Below, piece by piece: positions 16,131 to 25,359 of a stretch of DNA of 64,000 nucleotides. Made by a program: the position numbers and the translations under genes. The notes below the pieces were generated by a model that saw only the letters and a list, made by a program, of their open reading frames with translations, was not told the DNA's origin and searched no databases. This DNA is from Mesorhizobium_K quangtriensis (GTDB lineage: Bacteria > Pseudomonadota > Alphaproteobacteria > Rhizobiales > Rhizobiaceae), in assembly GCF_040081925.1 (NCBI RefSeq), contig NZ_JBEBMF010000001.1, forward strand, positions 1,700,067-1,764,066. Direction: 5' to 3'. Position 1 is the stretch's first letter; every line of letters begins with the position of its first letter.

Positions 16131-17683
16131 TGAAGGCGCGTCAGCCGAAGGACATTCTCGTCGCGGCCGAGACGACAGCATTCGCGCGCTGGGTTCTGTG
16201 GCTGGCTGAGCGGCTGGCGAAGGAGCACGGTTGGCGGGTTTTCCTGAGGCTTGTCGAGCCGACTGGTCCGGCATCCACCGCGCTGCCAACGCTTCTTTCG
16301 CTGGAAAAGATGTTGGTGAGGCAACACCAGCCGGGCGGCGCGGATCGCATCGGGCGAGATGCGCTCGAAGGACGATATGCCGAGCCGGCGGGGTTTCGCC
16401 CCAATGTCGTGATCGACCTGACCGCAGAAGGCATTGATGCACAAGCGGTGCGGCTGAGACCTCTCTATGACGGTCAGCCCGGCGAAACGGCGTTGGCTTC
16501 GGCGCTGTTCTTTCGCGGCACACCCGACATCGCCATCGAGATGATCGAGCCTGGGCAGGCTGTCGGCCGGGTCGTCGCGAGCGGCACGGCCTCGCTGGAA
16601 GCGGCTGCCGGCATCGGCGGTAGTATGGAGGCCGTCGCCTCTCGCGTCATCACGCTTCTCCTGAAGGCTCTGTCCGATCCGTCCGACGCGCCGGCCTCGG
16701 CGCAATCGACGTCCCTTCGTCCGATCCGCAGCCGCGACATCGCCGTCCGCACGGCGAAGGACGTGGCCCGCGCCGCCGTCCGCGCGGCCTATCGGCTCTG
16801 CTGTCACGGCTCACACTGGCGCGTGGGCTGGCGCTTCGTCGAGCCGGGTGGCGACGTCTGGAGCCGTCGCGACCTCGCGGGCGAGCGCTGGAATGTGCTG
16901 CCCGATCCTGTCGACCACTTCTATGCCGATCCGTTCCCTCTGCAATGGCAGGGGCGCGACTATCTGTTTCTGGAGGATCTCGACCACAAGACCGAAAAAG
17001 GCGTCATCGCCGTCGTGGCGTTCGACGAGGCCGGCCGGCCCGGTCCCGCGATGCCCGTGATCGAGGAGCCGTGGCATCTTTCCTATCCGTTCCTGATCGA
17101 AAGGGACGGGGACATCTTCATGATCCCGGAAAGTTCTGGTAACCGCGACATTCCGCTCTATCGGGCGTTTGATTTTCCCTTGAAGTGGCAGCGTATCGCC
17201 ACCTTGGTCGAAGGCGTCGACGCGGCCGATGCGACCATCGTCGAGCAGGACGGGCTGCTCTACCTGTTCGCGGTCGTGCGCGATCGCGTAGGCGGCTATT
17301 CGGACACGCTGGCGATCTGGTGGTCCGAGGGCCTGTTCGGACCGTGGCGGCCGCATGAGGGGAACCCCGTTCTGGTCGATGACCGCACGGCGCGTCCGGC
17401 GGGAAACTTCGTGCGCATCGACGGCGCGCTCCATCGGCCCGTCCAAGATTGCCGGCGGGCCTATGGATCGACGCTGGGTCTTATGAAGGTGACGAGGCTC
17501 GATCGCGAGGGTTTCACCCAGAAATCGGAAGGCCTTATCGAGGCGGGTGGCGAGTGGCCGGGCAAGCGCATTCATACGCTGAACTACAATGGCCGGCTTG
17601 AGACCATCGATGGCTTTACACTGCGCCCGAGGTTCAAGCCCGCAGCCGACCTTGTGGACTGGTGGTATCGCCCGAGAGGCTGA
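16130..17683 (+). CDS. Formyltransferase-like domain fused to five-bladed propeller (GH43/GIPC-transferase-like)
   Basis: The protein has 517 residues. Residues about 1-185 resemble the N-terminal half of formyltransferase-like proteins (V-V-I-D-L-T-x-E, R-P-L-Y-D-G-Q-P-G-E-x-A-L, G-x-P-x-I-x-I). I do not see a clear catalytic Asn-His-Asp set, so this half may be non-catalytic. After a linker of about 50 residues, residues about 235-515 form a repeated W/Y-rich beta pattern with Y-A-D-P-F, YLFLED, LSYPFLI and I-P-E-S-S-G-N-R. This is typical of the propeller seen in GH43-like and glucosamine inositolphosphorylceramide transferase N-terminal domains. It likely modifies or binds a sugar, and its coupling to GT4 makes a glycan-assembly role likely. 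Confidence 0.72.
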   Translation: MKARQPKDILVAAETTAFARWVLWLAERLAKEHGWRVFLRLVEPTGPASTALPTLLSLEKMLVRQHQPGGADRIGRDALEGRYAEPAGFRPNVVIDLTAEGIDAQAVRLRPLYDGQPGETALASALFFRGTPDIAIEMIEPGQAVGRVVASGTASLEAAAGIGGSMEAVASRVITLLLKALSDPSDAPASAQSTSLRPIRSRDIAVRTAKDVARAAVRAAYRLCCHGSHWRVGWRFVEPGGDVWSRRDLAGERWNVLPDPVDHFYADPFPLQWQGRDYLFLEDLDHKTEKGVIAVVAFDEAGRPGPAMPVIEEPWHLSYPFLIERDGDIFMIPESSGNRDIPLYRAFDFPLKWQRIATLVEGVDAADATIVEQDGLLYLFAVVRDRVGGYSDTLAIWWSEGLFGPWRPHEGNPVLVDDRTARPAGNFVRIDGALHRPVQDCRRAYGSTLGLMKVTRLDREGFTQKSEGLIEAGGEWPGKRIHTLNYNGRLETIDGFTLRPRFKPAADLVDWWYRPRG

Positions 17684-18790
17684 TCACTGCCGTGGGATCA
17701 GCGCGTCCATGACGCCTTCGTCCGGCGTCCCCGTTTCCGAGTCCATCAGCCCGAACCCGTCCTGAAAATCCCAATGCGTCCAGCCGATGCAGCGATCCTC
17801 AGCGTTTCGGCGGACGTCGGAAAGCCAGTCGAGCCGCGATTGCCGGGGCGTGCGCCATGACAGGACGCCGAACTCGTTGACGATCACCGGGCGCTGCCAC
17901 TGGACACTCCAGTCGGCCATCATGTCGAAGGCGGACGAGATCATGGCGTCGTCCCAAGGCGTTTCCAGCGACCGCTTTACCACGTCGGCGGCGCGGGCAT
18001 GGCCTTCCGCCTCCAGCTCCGAGATCCTAGCCTTGATTGCGGAATCGCTCGCCTGTGCTGGGAAGGGAAGGCCACCCAGATAACGCAGCGGGTCGTCTGC
18101 GCCGCCCCAGTCCGCGCCCTGATGGGTGAAGGCGAACGGATCGTAGTAGTGGACGGCATAGATGACGTTGGGATCGGGGAAAGGCTCAAGTCCCGCCAGT
18201 TCCTCATGCCGCTGCGGACCCGCCGGACCGACGATGATGCTGTGCGAGGGCAGGACGGCACGGATTTCAGCGACCAGCTTTCCGGCAAGCGGCCACCAGG
18301 TGGCCTGGTCCGCGTGCGGTTCGTTCAGCAGTTCGACCGCGAGCTTTGCCGGATCAAGGAAACGAACCCGTTTGGCGATATCTCCCCAAAGCTCCGTCAG
18401 GTAGGCCTCCGGATTCGCTTCCCGTTCGAGAATGTCACCGGCATGCAGGTCGAGCGAGACAGTGTAGCTGAGGCTGAAGAGCAAAATGGCCTGCTCGTAC
18501 ATCTGATCCAGATAGGCGTCGCGGCCCGCCCCTTCGAGCCGCACGCCATCGAGGGGCAGGCGGATATGTGTGAAGCCGCGATCTCTTAGTGCCCCGAGCT
18601 GCCGGACGGTAGGCCTGCGGACCTCGTCATCGCTGTCCCAGCCCGGCAGGTTGACGCCGCGCTTCATGGTGGCAACCAGGGCCGGATTTGCGAACTGTTC
18701 GTTGACTGAACAGACCTCATCGGTTGTCGGCGCGGAAAGGGCGGGTGCGACCAGAAGCCAAAGTCCCGCCGCCAGCAGAACCCGCCACAT
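17684..18790 (-). CDS. Secreted GH5-family glycoside hydrolase (cellulase-like)
   Basis: I start at the ATG at 18790, where a clear signal peptide begins (about 20 residues ending A-L-S-A). The longer frame to 19054 only overlaps the glycosyltransferase gene. The mature part of the 368-residue protein carries GH5 landmarks: R-G-V-N-L-P-G near the start, H-I-R-L-P-L, the acid/base E in L-L-N-E-P-H, H-Y-Y-D-P-F, and the nucleophile in V-N-E-F-G, then a Trp-rich end (W-T-H-W-D-F-Q). It sits five bases after the WecG gene. Endoglycanases in EPS loci trim or release the polymer, and beta-1,4-linked substrate is likely but not shown. Confidence 0.87.
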   Translation of the reverse strand: MWRVLLAAGLWLLVAPALSAPTTDEVCSVNEQFANPALVATMKRGVNLPGWDSDDEVRRPTVRQLGALRDRGFTHIRLPLDGVRLEGAGRDAYLDQMYEQAILLFSLSYTVSLDLHAGDILEREANPEAYLTELWGDIAKRVRFLDPAKLAVELLNEPHADQATWWPLAGKLVAEIRAVLPSHSIIVGPAGPQRHEELAGLEPFPDPNVIYAVHYYDPFAFTHQGADWGGADDPLRYLGGLPFPAQASDSAIKARISELEAEGHARAADVVKRSLETPWDDAMISSAFDMMADWSVQWQRPVIVNEFGVLSWRTPRQSRLDWLSDVRRNAEDRCIGWTHWDFQDGFGLMDSETGTPDEGVMDALIPRQ

Positions 18791-18795
18791 CGCTA

Positions 18796-19635
18796 TCACC
18801 GCGAGTGGCGGATGAGTGCGCCGAGCGCCTGAGGATTGGTCGTCAGGTAGCGGACGGCGAGGCGTCGCGGCTCCAGCCAGAGGCGGTAGAGCCACTCCAC
18901 ACCGGAAGCCTGCATCCAATGCGGGGCACGCGAGTTCTTGCCCGAAATGAAGTCGAAAAGCCCGCCTGAGGTCTTCACCACGCCCACCACGGTCAGCTTG
19001 TCGATGTTGCGATGGAGGAACTGCTGCTCGAGCGGCACGCCGAGGCCGATCCACAAGATGTCGGGTTTGGCCGCGTTGACTTCCGCGACGATGGCGTCCT
19101 CCTCGTCGCGGCTGAAATAGCCGTTGCGGCGGCCGGCGAAGACCAGCTTCGGATAGCGGCTGCGCATTTCCTCGACCGCACGGGCATTCACTTCCTCGGT
19201 TGCACCAAGGAAGTAGAACGAGACGCCAGCCTCCTGCGCCTTCTGTGCGACATCATGGACGAGGTCGGTCGTGGCGACCCGCTCCGGCAGCGGCGTCTTG
19301 GAGAACATCTTCGAATAGAGGACCATCGGCGTACCGTCGGCGTGGATCTGGTCGGCCTTCCGCATCAGGGCGAGAAAGGCGGGGTCCTTGCCGCAGAGCG
19401 CGAGCACCTGTCCATTGGCGGACGTAGAATAGAAGGGACGAAGGCCCTTGCCGCGGCGCGCCAGCGCTTCGGCGACGAAACCCCGTGCCGAGGCGTCCAG
19501 GTCCGTCTGGGCAATGGGAAGCCGTCCGAGGTAACTCGTCGGCCAGTCTTTCATCCGCATTTCGGCAGGCACTGTAATTTCCCGTTCGGCGGTCGCTTCG
19601 GCTAGCATCGCGCCGAAAGTCTCTCTGAAACGCAA
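18796..19635 (-). CDS. WecG/TagA/CpsF-family glycosyltransferase (GT26)
   Basis: This 279-residue GT26 enzyme has the family core: L-P-I-A-Q-T-D near the start, a D-G-T-P-M-V box, Y-F-L-G-A-T-x-E, A-x-R-x-N-G-Y-F, and the G-L-G-V-P-L-E-Q-Q-F-L nucleotide-sugar motif, followed by a membrane-facing basic C-terminus. Members add ManNAcA or a related sugar as the second residue on lipid-linked acceptors. The only start at 19635 is TTG; the ATG at 19608 is a fair alternative. No priming enzyme (WbaP/ExoY type) is found in this window, so it must be encoded elsewhere or the pathway borrows another lipid acceptor. Confidence 0.88.
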   Translation of the reverse strand: MRFRETFGAMLAEATAEREITVPAEMRMKDWPTSYLGRLPIAQTDLDASARGFVAEALARRGKGLRPFYSTSANGQVLALCGKDPAFLALMRKADQIHADGTPMVLYSKMFSKTPLPERVATTDLVHDVAQKAQEAGVSFYFLGATEEVNARAVEEMRSRYPKLVFAGRRNGYFSRDEEDAIVAEVNAAKPDILWIGLGVPLEQQFLHRNIDKLTVVGVVKTSGGLFDFISGKNSRAPHWMQASGVEWLYRLWLEPRRLAVRYLTTNPQALGALIRHSR

Positions 19636-19730
19636 GCGTTGAAGCCCTTATCTTGGGAAAAGGGCCGGTTTTTCAATAGCGGCATATAGCGATAGTTAAC
19701 CCCCGGAGGTTCCCGGCGGGTTAAACATCT

Positions 19731-20543
19731 CTACTTGCCCAGTTCGATGCTGCGGTCGCGCGCCGCCTCCACGGCTTCCGCGACGAGGTTTTTCAGCCGG
19801 TCCTCGCCCATCAGGACGCCAAGCGCGGCGGCCGTGGTGCCGTTGGGGCTCGTCACCTGCTTGCGCAGAACGGCCGGGTCTTCGCCGCTTTCGGCCGCGA
19901 GCGAAGCCGCGCCGAATACCGTCTGCATCGCCAGGAGCTTCGCCGTATCGGCGGGCAGCCCGACCTTTTCGGCTGCTGCCGTAAGGCACTCGATTAAATA
20001 GAAGATGTAGGCTGGGCCGGACCCCGATACCGCGGTGACCGCGTCCATCAGGCTCTCGTCGTCGATGGTAGCCACCCGTCCGCTCGCCGACAGGAGGTCG
20101 CCGACGAAAAGCTTCGTCTTGTCCGTGACGTTGGCGTTGGAGAAGACGACCATCATGCCCTTGCCAATCGCGGCCGGCGTGTTGGGCATGCAGCGGACGA
20201 TCGCCGTTTGCCCGCCCAGTATGCCGGTGAAGGTGGCTACGTTCGCGCCTGCGGCGATGGAGAGGAATGTCGATTTGTCCGCGAAGCCCGCATAGCCGGC
20301 GACCACGTCACGCAGCACCTGCGGCTTGACCGCGATGACAATCAGCTCGGGTGACAGCCCGGCGGGCAGGTCGGCGTTTGAGGCGGCCACCGCGCTGCCG
20401 AGTCCGACGGCCCGCTGCCGCAAATCCTCGTTGGGCTCGACCACCAGCGTTTCGGAAGCCTTCAACTTGCCCGAACTCAGCCATCCCGAAAGCATGGCGT
20501 AGCCCATATTGCCGCATCCGACGAGCAGAACCCGGATTGTCAT
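19731..20543 (-). CDS. proC: Pyrroline-5-carboxylate reductase
   Basis: This cytoplasmic enzyme catalyses the last step of proline synthesis, NAD(P)H-dependent reduction of 1-pyrroline-5-carboxylate. The ATG at 20543 has GGAGA five bases before it; earlier codons in the frame are not family-like. The 270-residue protein shows the dinucleotide site G-C-G-N-M-G, then V-I-A-V-K-P-Q, M-P-N-T-P-A, the substrate region G-S-G-P-A-Y-I-F-Y-L-I-E, and the C-terminal T-S-P-N-G-T-T segment. The length matches the family. It faces away from folD with a 182-base gap. Confidence 0.96.
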   Translation of the reverse strand: MTIRVLLVGCGNMGYAMLSGWLSSGKLKASETLVVEPNEDLRQRAVGLGSAVAASNADLPAGLSPELIVIAVKPQVLRDVVAGYAGFADKSTFLSIAAGANVATFTGILGGQTAIVRCMPNTPAAIGKGMMVVFSNANVTDKTKLFVGDLLSASGRVATIDDESLMDAVTAVSGSGPAYIFYLIECLTAAAEKVGLPADTAKLLAMQTVFGAASLAAESGEDPAVLRKQVTSPNGTTAAALGVLMGEDRLKNLVAEAVEAARDRSIELGK

Positions 20544-20725
20544 GTCATTCTCCAAGGCGGCATTGCGTCTCCGGCCGCGCATTCCGGCGCTTTTATCACC
20601 GTTGCGCGCGGGGTCCAGCATCAACCGGTCTTTCGGTTTCGCGGCATCGGACGCCGCAAAGCCAGATTGCCCCCCGCCGCGTTCTTCATTATGCGGGATG
20701 CCTGCAGAATAAAATCGGGTGGAGC

Positions 20726-21625
20726 ATGGCCGAAATCATCGACGGGAAACTGGTTGCCGAGGACGTCGTCGCGAAGGTCAAGGAATTGACCGACGAGCTT
20801 CTGGCGAAAGGTCACACCGCCCCCGGGCTGGCAGTTGTCATTGTCGGCGAGGATCCGGCAAGCCAGGTCTATGTCGCCTCGAAGTCCAAGAAGGCGAAGG
20901 AGTGCGGTTTCGTGTCTGTCCAGCATACGCTGCCGGCGGACACGAGCGAGGCCGATCTGCTGAAGCTGATCGCGGACCTCAACGCCGATGGCTCCATCGA
21001 CGGGATTCTCGTGCAACTGCCGCTGCCCGGCCATATCGATGCGGGCAAGGTCATCCAGACCATCGCGCCGCAGAAGGATGTCGATGGCTTTCATTTCGTC
21101 AATGTCGGCAAGCTCGGCACGGGCGAACTCGAAACCGCCTTCGTCCCCTGCACGCCGGCAGGCTCCATGATCCTGATCGAGCGCGTGCGTGGCAAGGATC
21201 TGTCGGGACTCAACGCCGTCGTCGTCGGCCGCTCCAACATCGTCGGCAAGCCGATGGCCAACCTGCTGCTGGCGGCCAACTGCACGGTTACGATCGCCCA
21301 CAGCCGCACCAAGGACCTGCCGGCGCTTGCCCGCACAGCCGACATTCTCGTCGCCGCCGTCGGTCGGCCCGAAATGGTCAAGGGCGACTGGGTGAAGCCG
21401 GGAGCCACCGTCATCGACGTCGGCATCAACCGCATCCCCGCGCCGGAGAAGGGCGAGGGCAAGAGCCGCCTCGTCGGCGACGTGGCCTTCGACGAAGCTG
21501 CGAAAAACGCAGGCGCCATCACGCCAGTGCCGGGTGGCGTTGGTCCGATGACGATCGCGCTGCTTATGGCCAACACCGTGGTTTCGGCCTATCTCAAGGC
21601 TGGACTGAAACGTCCCGTATTCTGA
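20726..21625 (+). CDS. folD: Bifunctional methylene-THF dehydrogenase/methenyl-THF cyclohydrolase
   Basis: FolD makes 10-formyl-THF from 5,10-methylene-THF in two steps with NADP+. The ATG at 20726 starts the family-like MAEIIDGKLVAEDV; the long frame before it (to 20351) only runs antisense to proC. The 299-residue product has the catalytic lysine region (Y-V-A-S-K-S-K), V-Q-L-P-L-P-G-H-I-D, P-C-T-P-A-G, the nucleotide site V-V-G-R-S-N-I-V-G-K-P-M, and the closing P-V-P-G-G-V-G-P-M-T motif. It is followed after 28 bases by a GlxA-type regulator on the same strand. Confidence 0.97.
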   Translation: MAEIIDGKLVAEDVVAKVKELTDELLAKGHTAPGLAVVIVGEDPASQVYVASKSKKAKECGFVSVQHTLPADTSEADLLKLIADLNADGSIDGILVQLPLPGHIDAGKVIQTIAPQKDVDGFHFVNVGKLGTGELETAFVPCTPAGSMILIERVRGKDLSGLNAVVVGRSNIVGKPMANLLLAANCTVTIAHSRTKDLPALARTADILVAAVGRPEMVKGDWVKPGATVIDVGINRIPAPEKGEGKSRLVGDVAFDEAAKNAGAITPVPGGVGPMTIALLMANTVVSAYLKAGLKRPVF

Positions 21626-21653
21626 TCGGCGCCATTTCGCCGGGGGCCTCCCA

Positions 21654-22652
21654 ATGCCGACGCCGCCGCTTGCCACGATCGTGCAGCCACCTGCCGGCCT
21701 GAAGGAAGGCGGCAGACAGTTCGCGTTCCTGCTGGTCGACAAGTTCTCGATGTTCTCGCTCGCGGCGGCCATCGACGCCTTCCGCTCGGCAAACCGCCTG
21801 CTTGGGCGCGACTATTACGGCTGGACCACGGTTTCGGCTGACGGCGAGGCGGTCATCGCGTCAAACGGGCTGCCAATCAAGATCGACTACAGCGTCAACG
21901 ATATCCCGCCCGTCGACATCCTGTTCGTCGCGGTCGGCCTGACCACTGAGTTCCCGGGCAAGTCTAAAGTGCTCGGCGTGCTGCGCAATTGGGGACGTCG
22001 TGGCGGTGCGCTCGGCGCGCTGTCGGTCGGCTCCTATCTGCTCGCAGAGGCTGGCCAGCTCGACGGCTATCGCTGCACCATCCATTGGGAGAACCGCGCG
22101 GGCTTCACCGAGCGCTTTCCGGACATCAACTGCACGGGCAACGTCTACGAGATCGATCGCAAACGCTATACCTGCGCCGGCGGCACGACGTCGATCGACC
22201 TGATGCTGGAGATCATCCGCACCGATTTCGGCTCCAACCTCGCCAATGGCGTCGCCAACCAGTTCCAGCATGAGCGCATCCGCTCGGCCGGCGACCGCCA
22301 GCGCGTCGGCCCCGAGCGCGACCTCACCGGCAAGTCGGAAAAGCTGAAGAAGATTGTCGAGCTCATGGCCGACAATCTGGACGAGCCGTTCTCCGCCGTG
22401 CAACTCGCCAAAGCGGCCGGCCTTTCGGTGCGCCAGGTGGAGCGCCTGTTCTTGCGCCACCTCAACATGACGCCCGGCCGCTACTACATGCGGCTGCGGC
22501 TGGAGCGGGCACGCGAACTGCTGCGTCAGACCAACATGCCGATCCTCGACATCGCGATTGCGACCGGCTTCACCTCGCACTCCTATTTCGCACAAAGCTA
22601 CCGCCTGCAGTTCGGCCGTCCGCCTAGCGAGGAACGGCGCACGACCTACTAG
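21654..22652 (+). CDS. GlxA-family transcriptional regulator (DJ-1/PfpI + AraC HTH)
   Basis: The 332-residue protein has an N-terminal class-I glutamine-amidotransferase-like (DJ-1/PfpI) domain at about 22-200 and a C-terminal AraC-type HTH at about 225-325. The nucleophile elbow reads A-L-S-V-G-S-Y-L-L-A-E-A-G, so the usual Cys is absent and the domain is probably a sensor only. The HTH has the double helix-turn-helix pattern ending A-I-A-T-G-F-T-S-H-S-Y-F-A-Q-S-Y-R, a textbook AraC ending. Relatives control amino-acid or carnitine/betaine genes; the target is unknown. It converges with the DMT gene only three bases away. Confidence 0.9.
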   Translation: MPTPPLATIVQPPAGLKEGGRQFAFLLVDKFSMFSLAAAIDAFRSANRLLGRDYYGWTTVSADGEAVIASNGLPIKIDYSVNDIPPVDILFVAVGLTTEFPGKSKVLGVLRNWGRRGGALGALSVGSYLLAEAGQLDGYRCTIHWENRAGFTERFPDINCTGNVYEIDRKRYTCAGGTTSIDLMLEIIRTDFGSNLANGVANQFQHERIRSAGDRQRVGPERDLTGKSEKLKKIVELMADNLDEPFSAVQLAKAAGLSVRQVERLFLRHLNMTPGRYYMRLRLERARELLRQTNMPILDIAIATGFTSHSYFAQSYRLQFGRPPSEERRTTY

Positions 22653-22655
22653 GGA

Positions 22656-23561
22656 TCAGCCTTCGGCGGGAATGGCTTCGGCGCGCCGTTCGCGATAGAC
22701 AACGTAAAGCCCGGCCCCGATCGTGATGGCGATGCCGAGCGCAGCCAGTCCGTTGGGTAAGTCCCTGAAGACGAGCCAGCCCACGAGAGTCGCGCAAGGG
22801 ATTTCGAGATATTGCATCGGCGCCAGCGTCGCTGAAGGCGCGTAGCGGAACGACCATGTCAGCAACAGGTGCGCGAACGTTCCGAAGCCGCTGATCGCCG
22901 CAAGCAACCAGATTTCGCGCGTGTCGGGCATCTCCAACTGCAGTATCCCGACGTCGCTGCCAGAACCGGCGGCAAGCAACAGGCCGAGTCCCAAGGTGGC
23001 AATCATGCCACTCACCGCCTGCAGGCTCAGCGGATCGTTGTCCTTGGCGGTCTGGCGGCTGACCAGTTGGTAAAATGCGAAGGCCAACGCAGCGCCGAGA
23101 GGCAGCAGCGCCGCCCAGCCGACTTCGACGAAGCTCGGCTGGATGACCAGCATCGTCCCGATGAATCCGACCGTACAGGCGATAAGCCGCCTGGGCCCGA
23201 CTTCTTCGTCCAGTATGAAGCGGCCGAGCAGCAGCATGATGAAGGGCAGCACGAAGGTAATGGCGATCACGTCGGCAAGTGGCATGAGCCACAACGCGAC
23301 GAACAGCGTTGCGCTGCCGACGATGTGAAACACGGTGCGCAGCGCCGTCAGCCCGACCACGCGCGATGTCATCGAGAGAGACCGCCCTGTTGCCCAGACT
23401 ATCGGCAGGAGCAGGATGGCCTGGACGGCAAACCTGATGAACAGCAGCTGTACCAGCGGAACTGACGGCCCGAGCAGTTTCGCCATTGCGTCGCCTATCG
23501 GCACGACGGCGCAGAAGGCGATCATCAGGGATATACCCAGCAGTGGACGGTCAGCAGTCAT
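22656..23561 (-). CDS. DMT-superfamily (EamA) transporter
   Basis: This 301-residue protein has ten predicted hydrophobic helices in two EamA repeats, the second beginning near residue 155. Basic residues at loop ends (RSLSMTSR, RRLIA) and the closing R-E-R-R tail are typical of inner-membrane metabolite exporters or importers. The substrate cannot be inferred. It lies tail-to-tail with the GlxA-type regulator, with no obvious terminator between them. The other DMT gene of the window, at 43.2 kb, belongs to the same superfamily but is clearly different. Confidence 0.88.
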   Translation of the reverse strand: MTADRPLLGISLMIAFCAVVPIGDAMAKLLGPSVPLVQLLFIRFAVQAILLLPIVWATGRSLSMTSRVVGLTALRTVFHIVGSATLFVALWLMPLADVIAITFVLPFIMLLLGRFILDEEVGPRRLIACTVGFIGTMLVIQPSFVEVGWAALLPLGAALAFAFYQLVSRQTAKDNDPLSLQAVSGMIATLGLGLLLAAGSGSDVGILQLEMPDTREIWLLAAISGFGTFAHLLLTWSFRYAPSATLAPMQYLEIPCATLVGWLVFRDLPNGLAALGIAITIGAGLYVVYRERRAEAIPAEG

Positions 23562-23703
23562 GAGTTGGCAGTAGTAGGCCGTGGGAGGCCCGACAATGTG
23601 CCAGAAGCAACATTCTTGACGTAACGTCGCGCTCCTTGTCAGGCCAGAGGGCCTCGTTTAGCTTCACGCACAAAATCTGGATGCAAAGCGGCGGAGTAAA
23701 TTG

Positions 23704-25359
23704 ATGACGGCCTTCCTCAGGCACGCCTTGGCTGCGTTTTTCCTGTCTTCGCTCACCACGACCAGTGTATTCGCAGCCGACCGCGCGATTATCGTGCTCG
23801 ACGCATCTGGCTCCATGTGGGGCCAGATAGACGGCAAGGCCAAGCTGGAGATCGCCCGCGATGCGCTGAAGACGGTGCTGCAGACAGTTCCGCAGGACAT
23901 GGAACTCGGGCTGATGGCCTATGGCCATCGCGAGAAGGGCAGTTGCTCCGACATCGAGCTCGTCGTTCCACCCGCCGCAGGCAGCGGCGGCGCGATCTCC
24001 GCCGCTGCCGACAAGATGAAGTTCCTCGGCAAGACGCCGTTGTCGGCGGCTGTCCGGCAGGCGGCCGAAGACCTCCGCTATACCGAAGACAAGGCGACCG
24101 TCATCCTGATCACCGACGGGCTGGAAACCTGCAATGCCGATCCCTGCGCCGTTGGCAAGGAACTGGAGCAGGCCGGCATCGACTTCACCGCCCATGTCGT
24201 CGGCTTCGGTCTGACGGCCGAGGAAGGCCGGCAGGTCGCCTGCCTGGCGGAAAACACCGGCGGCAAGTACATCCAGGCATCCGACGCCGACACGCTGAAG
24301 GACGCGCTGGTGCAGACGGTGGCAGCGGAACCGGCGCCCGCGCCGCAGCCAGCGCCCGCACCGGAACCGGCCGCCCCCGAATTCAACATCATCCCGACAG
24401 TGTCCCTCGCCGAAGGCGGGCCGGATCTGGGAGTGGATGCAGGCAACACATGGTTCGTCCACAAAGCCAATGCCGACGGCAGCCAGGGCGAATATGTCTC
24501 CACCGACTATGGCGCGTGGAAAGGCAATCTTACGGCGGGTGACTACATCCTGACCGCCAGGCAGGGCCATGCCGAGCAATCGCAGCCTGTGACCATCGCG
24601 GCCGGTGAAGTTGCGCGGCCGCATTTCACGCTGAACGCCGGCACGCTGGTCATTCGCGCCCGGCCGAGCGAAGGCGCTGACATCGCCAGCGGGGCGTCGA
24701 TCAATGTCCAATATCCCGGCGGCGGCGACACGACCTATTATGGCGAGATGAAGACGGTCTTCCCCGCCGGCCAGAATGTCGTGACAGTCAAGGTGGGCGA
24801 GGGCGTCGTGTCCGAGACCTTCGAGCTGAAGCCCGGCGAGACGATCGAGCGCGACATGATCGCCGGCGTCGGCCACCTGCTCGCCAACGCATCCTACGTG
24901 CTCGGCATGAAGGTCGATGCCAGCGGACTGTCGGTCGAAATCCTGAAGGCGCAGAAGAAGATCGACGGCACGCGCGACAAGGTAACCTACGGCTACGGGC
25001 CGGACACGAAATACGACCTGCCGCCGGGCGACTACGTGCTGTGGGCGAAGCTCGATGCGGCCGAGGCCGAGGCGCCTTTCTCCGTCAGTGTCGCGGCGAA
25101 TGTGGCGGTAGACGTGGTGCTCAACGCCGGCGTGCTGGCGATCTCGGCGCCGGGTGCGAAAGAAGTCCGCATCTACGGCGCGGCAAAGGACATCCAGGGC
25201 GAGAGAAAGCAGTTCCACTATGCCTATGACCAGCAGTTGCAGGTCACCATGCCGGCTGGCGACTTCGTCATCGTGGCGACGCGCGGCGACGACAACGTGC
25301 AGACCGAGACGCCGGTGACGGTGAAGGCAGGCGAGCGCACGGAGGTCACCGCGAACTGA
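23704..25359 (+). CDS. Secreted VWA-domain protein (first of a tandem pair)
   Basis: The ATG at 23704 follows GCGGAG with a seven-base gap; a TTG one codon earlier is also possible. Residues 1-25 are a signal peptide ending F-A-A. Residues about 26-215 form a von Willebrand A domain with the MIDAS motif D-A-S-G-S-M and the downstream Thr and Asp. A short Pro/Ala linker (about 215-235) leads to beta-rich repeats, several ending like A-G-D-Y-I-L or P-P-G-D-Y-V-L and I-N-V-Q-Y-P. About half the protein is thus a repeat array. The product of 551 residues is probably periplasmic or surface-exposed. The role is unknown; the next gene is its paralogue. Confidence 0.85.
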   Translation: MTAFLRHALAAFFLSSLTTTSVFAADRAIIVLDASGSMWGQIDGKAKLEIARDALKTVLQTVPQDMELGLMAYGHREKGSCSDIELVVPPAAGSGGAISAAADKMKFLGKTPLSAAVRQAAEDLRYTEDKATVILITDGLETCNADPCAVGKELEQAGIDFTAHVVGFGLTAEEGRQVACLAENTGGKYIQASDADTLKDALVQTVAAEPAPAPQPAPAPEPAAPEFNIIPTVSLAEGGPDLGVDAGNTWFVHKANADGSQGEYVSTDYGAWKGNLTAGDYILTARQGHAEQSQPVTIAAGEVARPHFTLNAGTLVIRARPSEGADIASGASINVQYPGGGDTTYYGEMKTVFPAGQNVVTVKVGEGVVSETFELKPGETIERDMIAGVGHLLANASYVLGMKVDASGLSVEILKAQKKIDGTRDKVTYGYGPDTKYDLPPGDYVLWAKLDAAEAEAPFSVSVAANVAVDVVLNAGVLAISAPGAKEVRIYGAAKDIQGERKQFHYAYDQQLQVTMPAGDFVIVATRGDDNVQTETPVTVKAGERTEVTAN

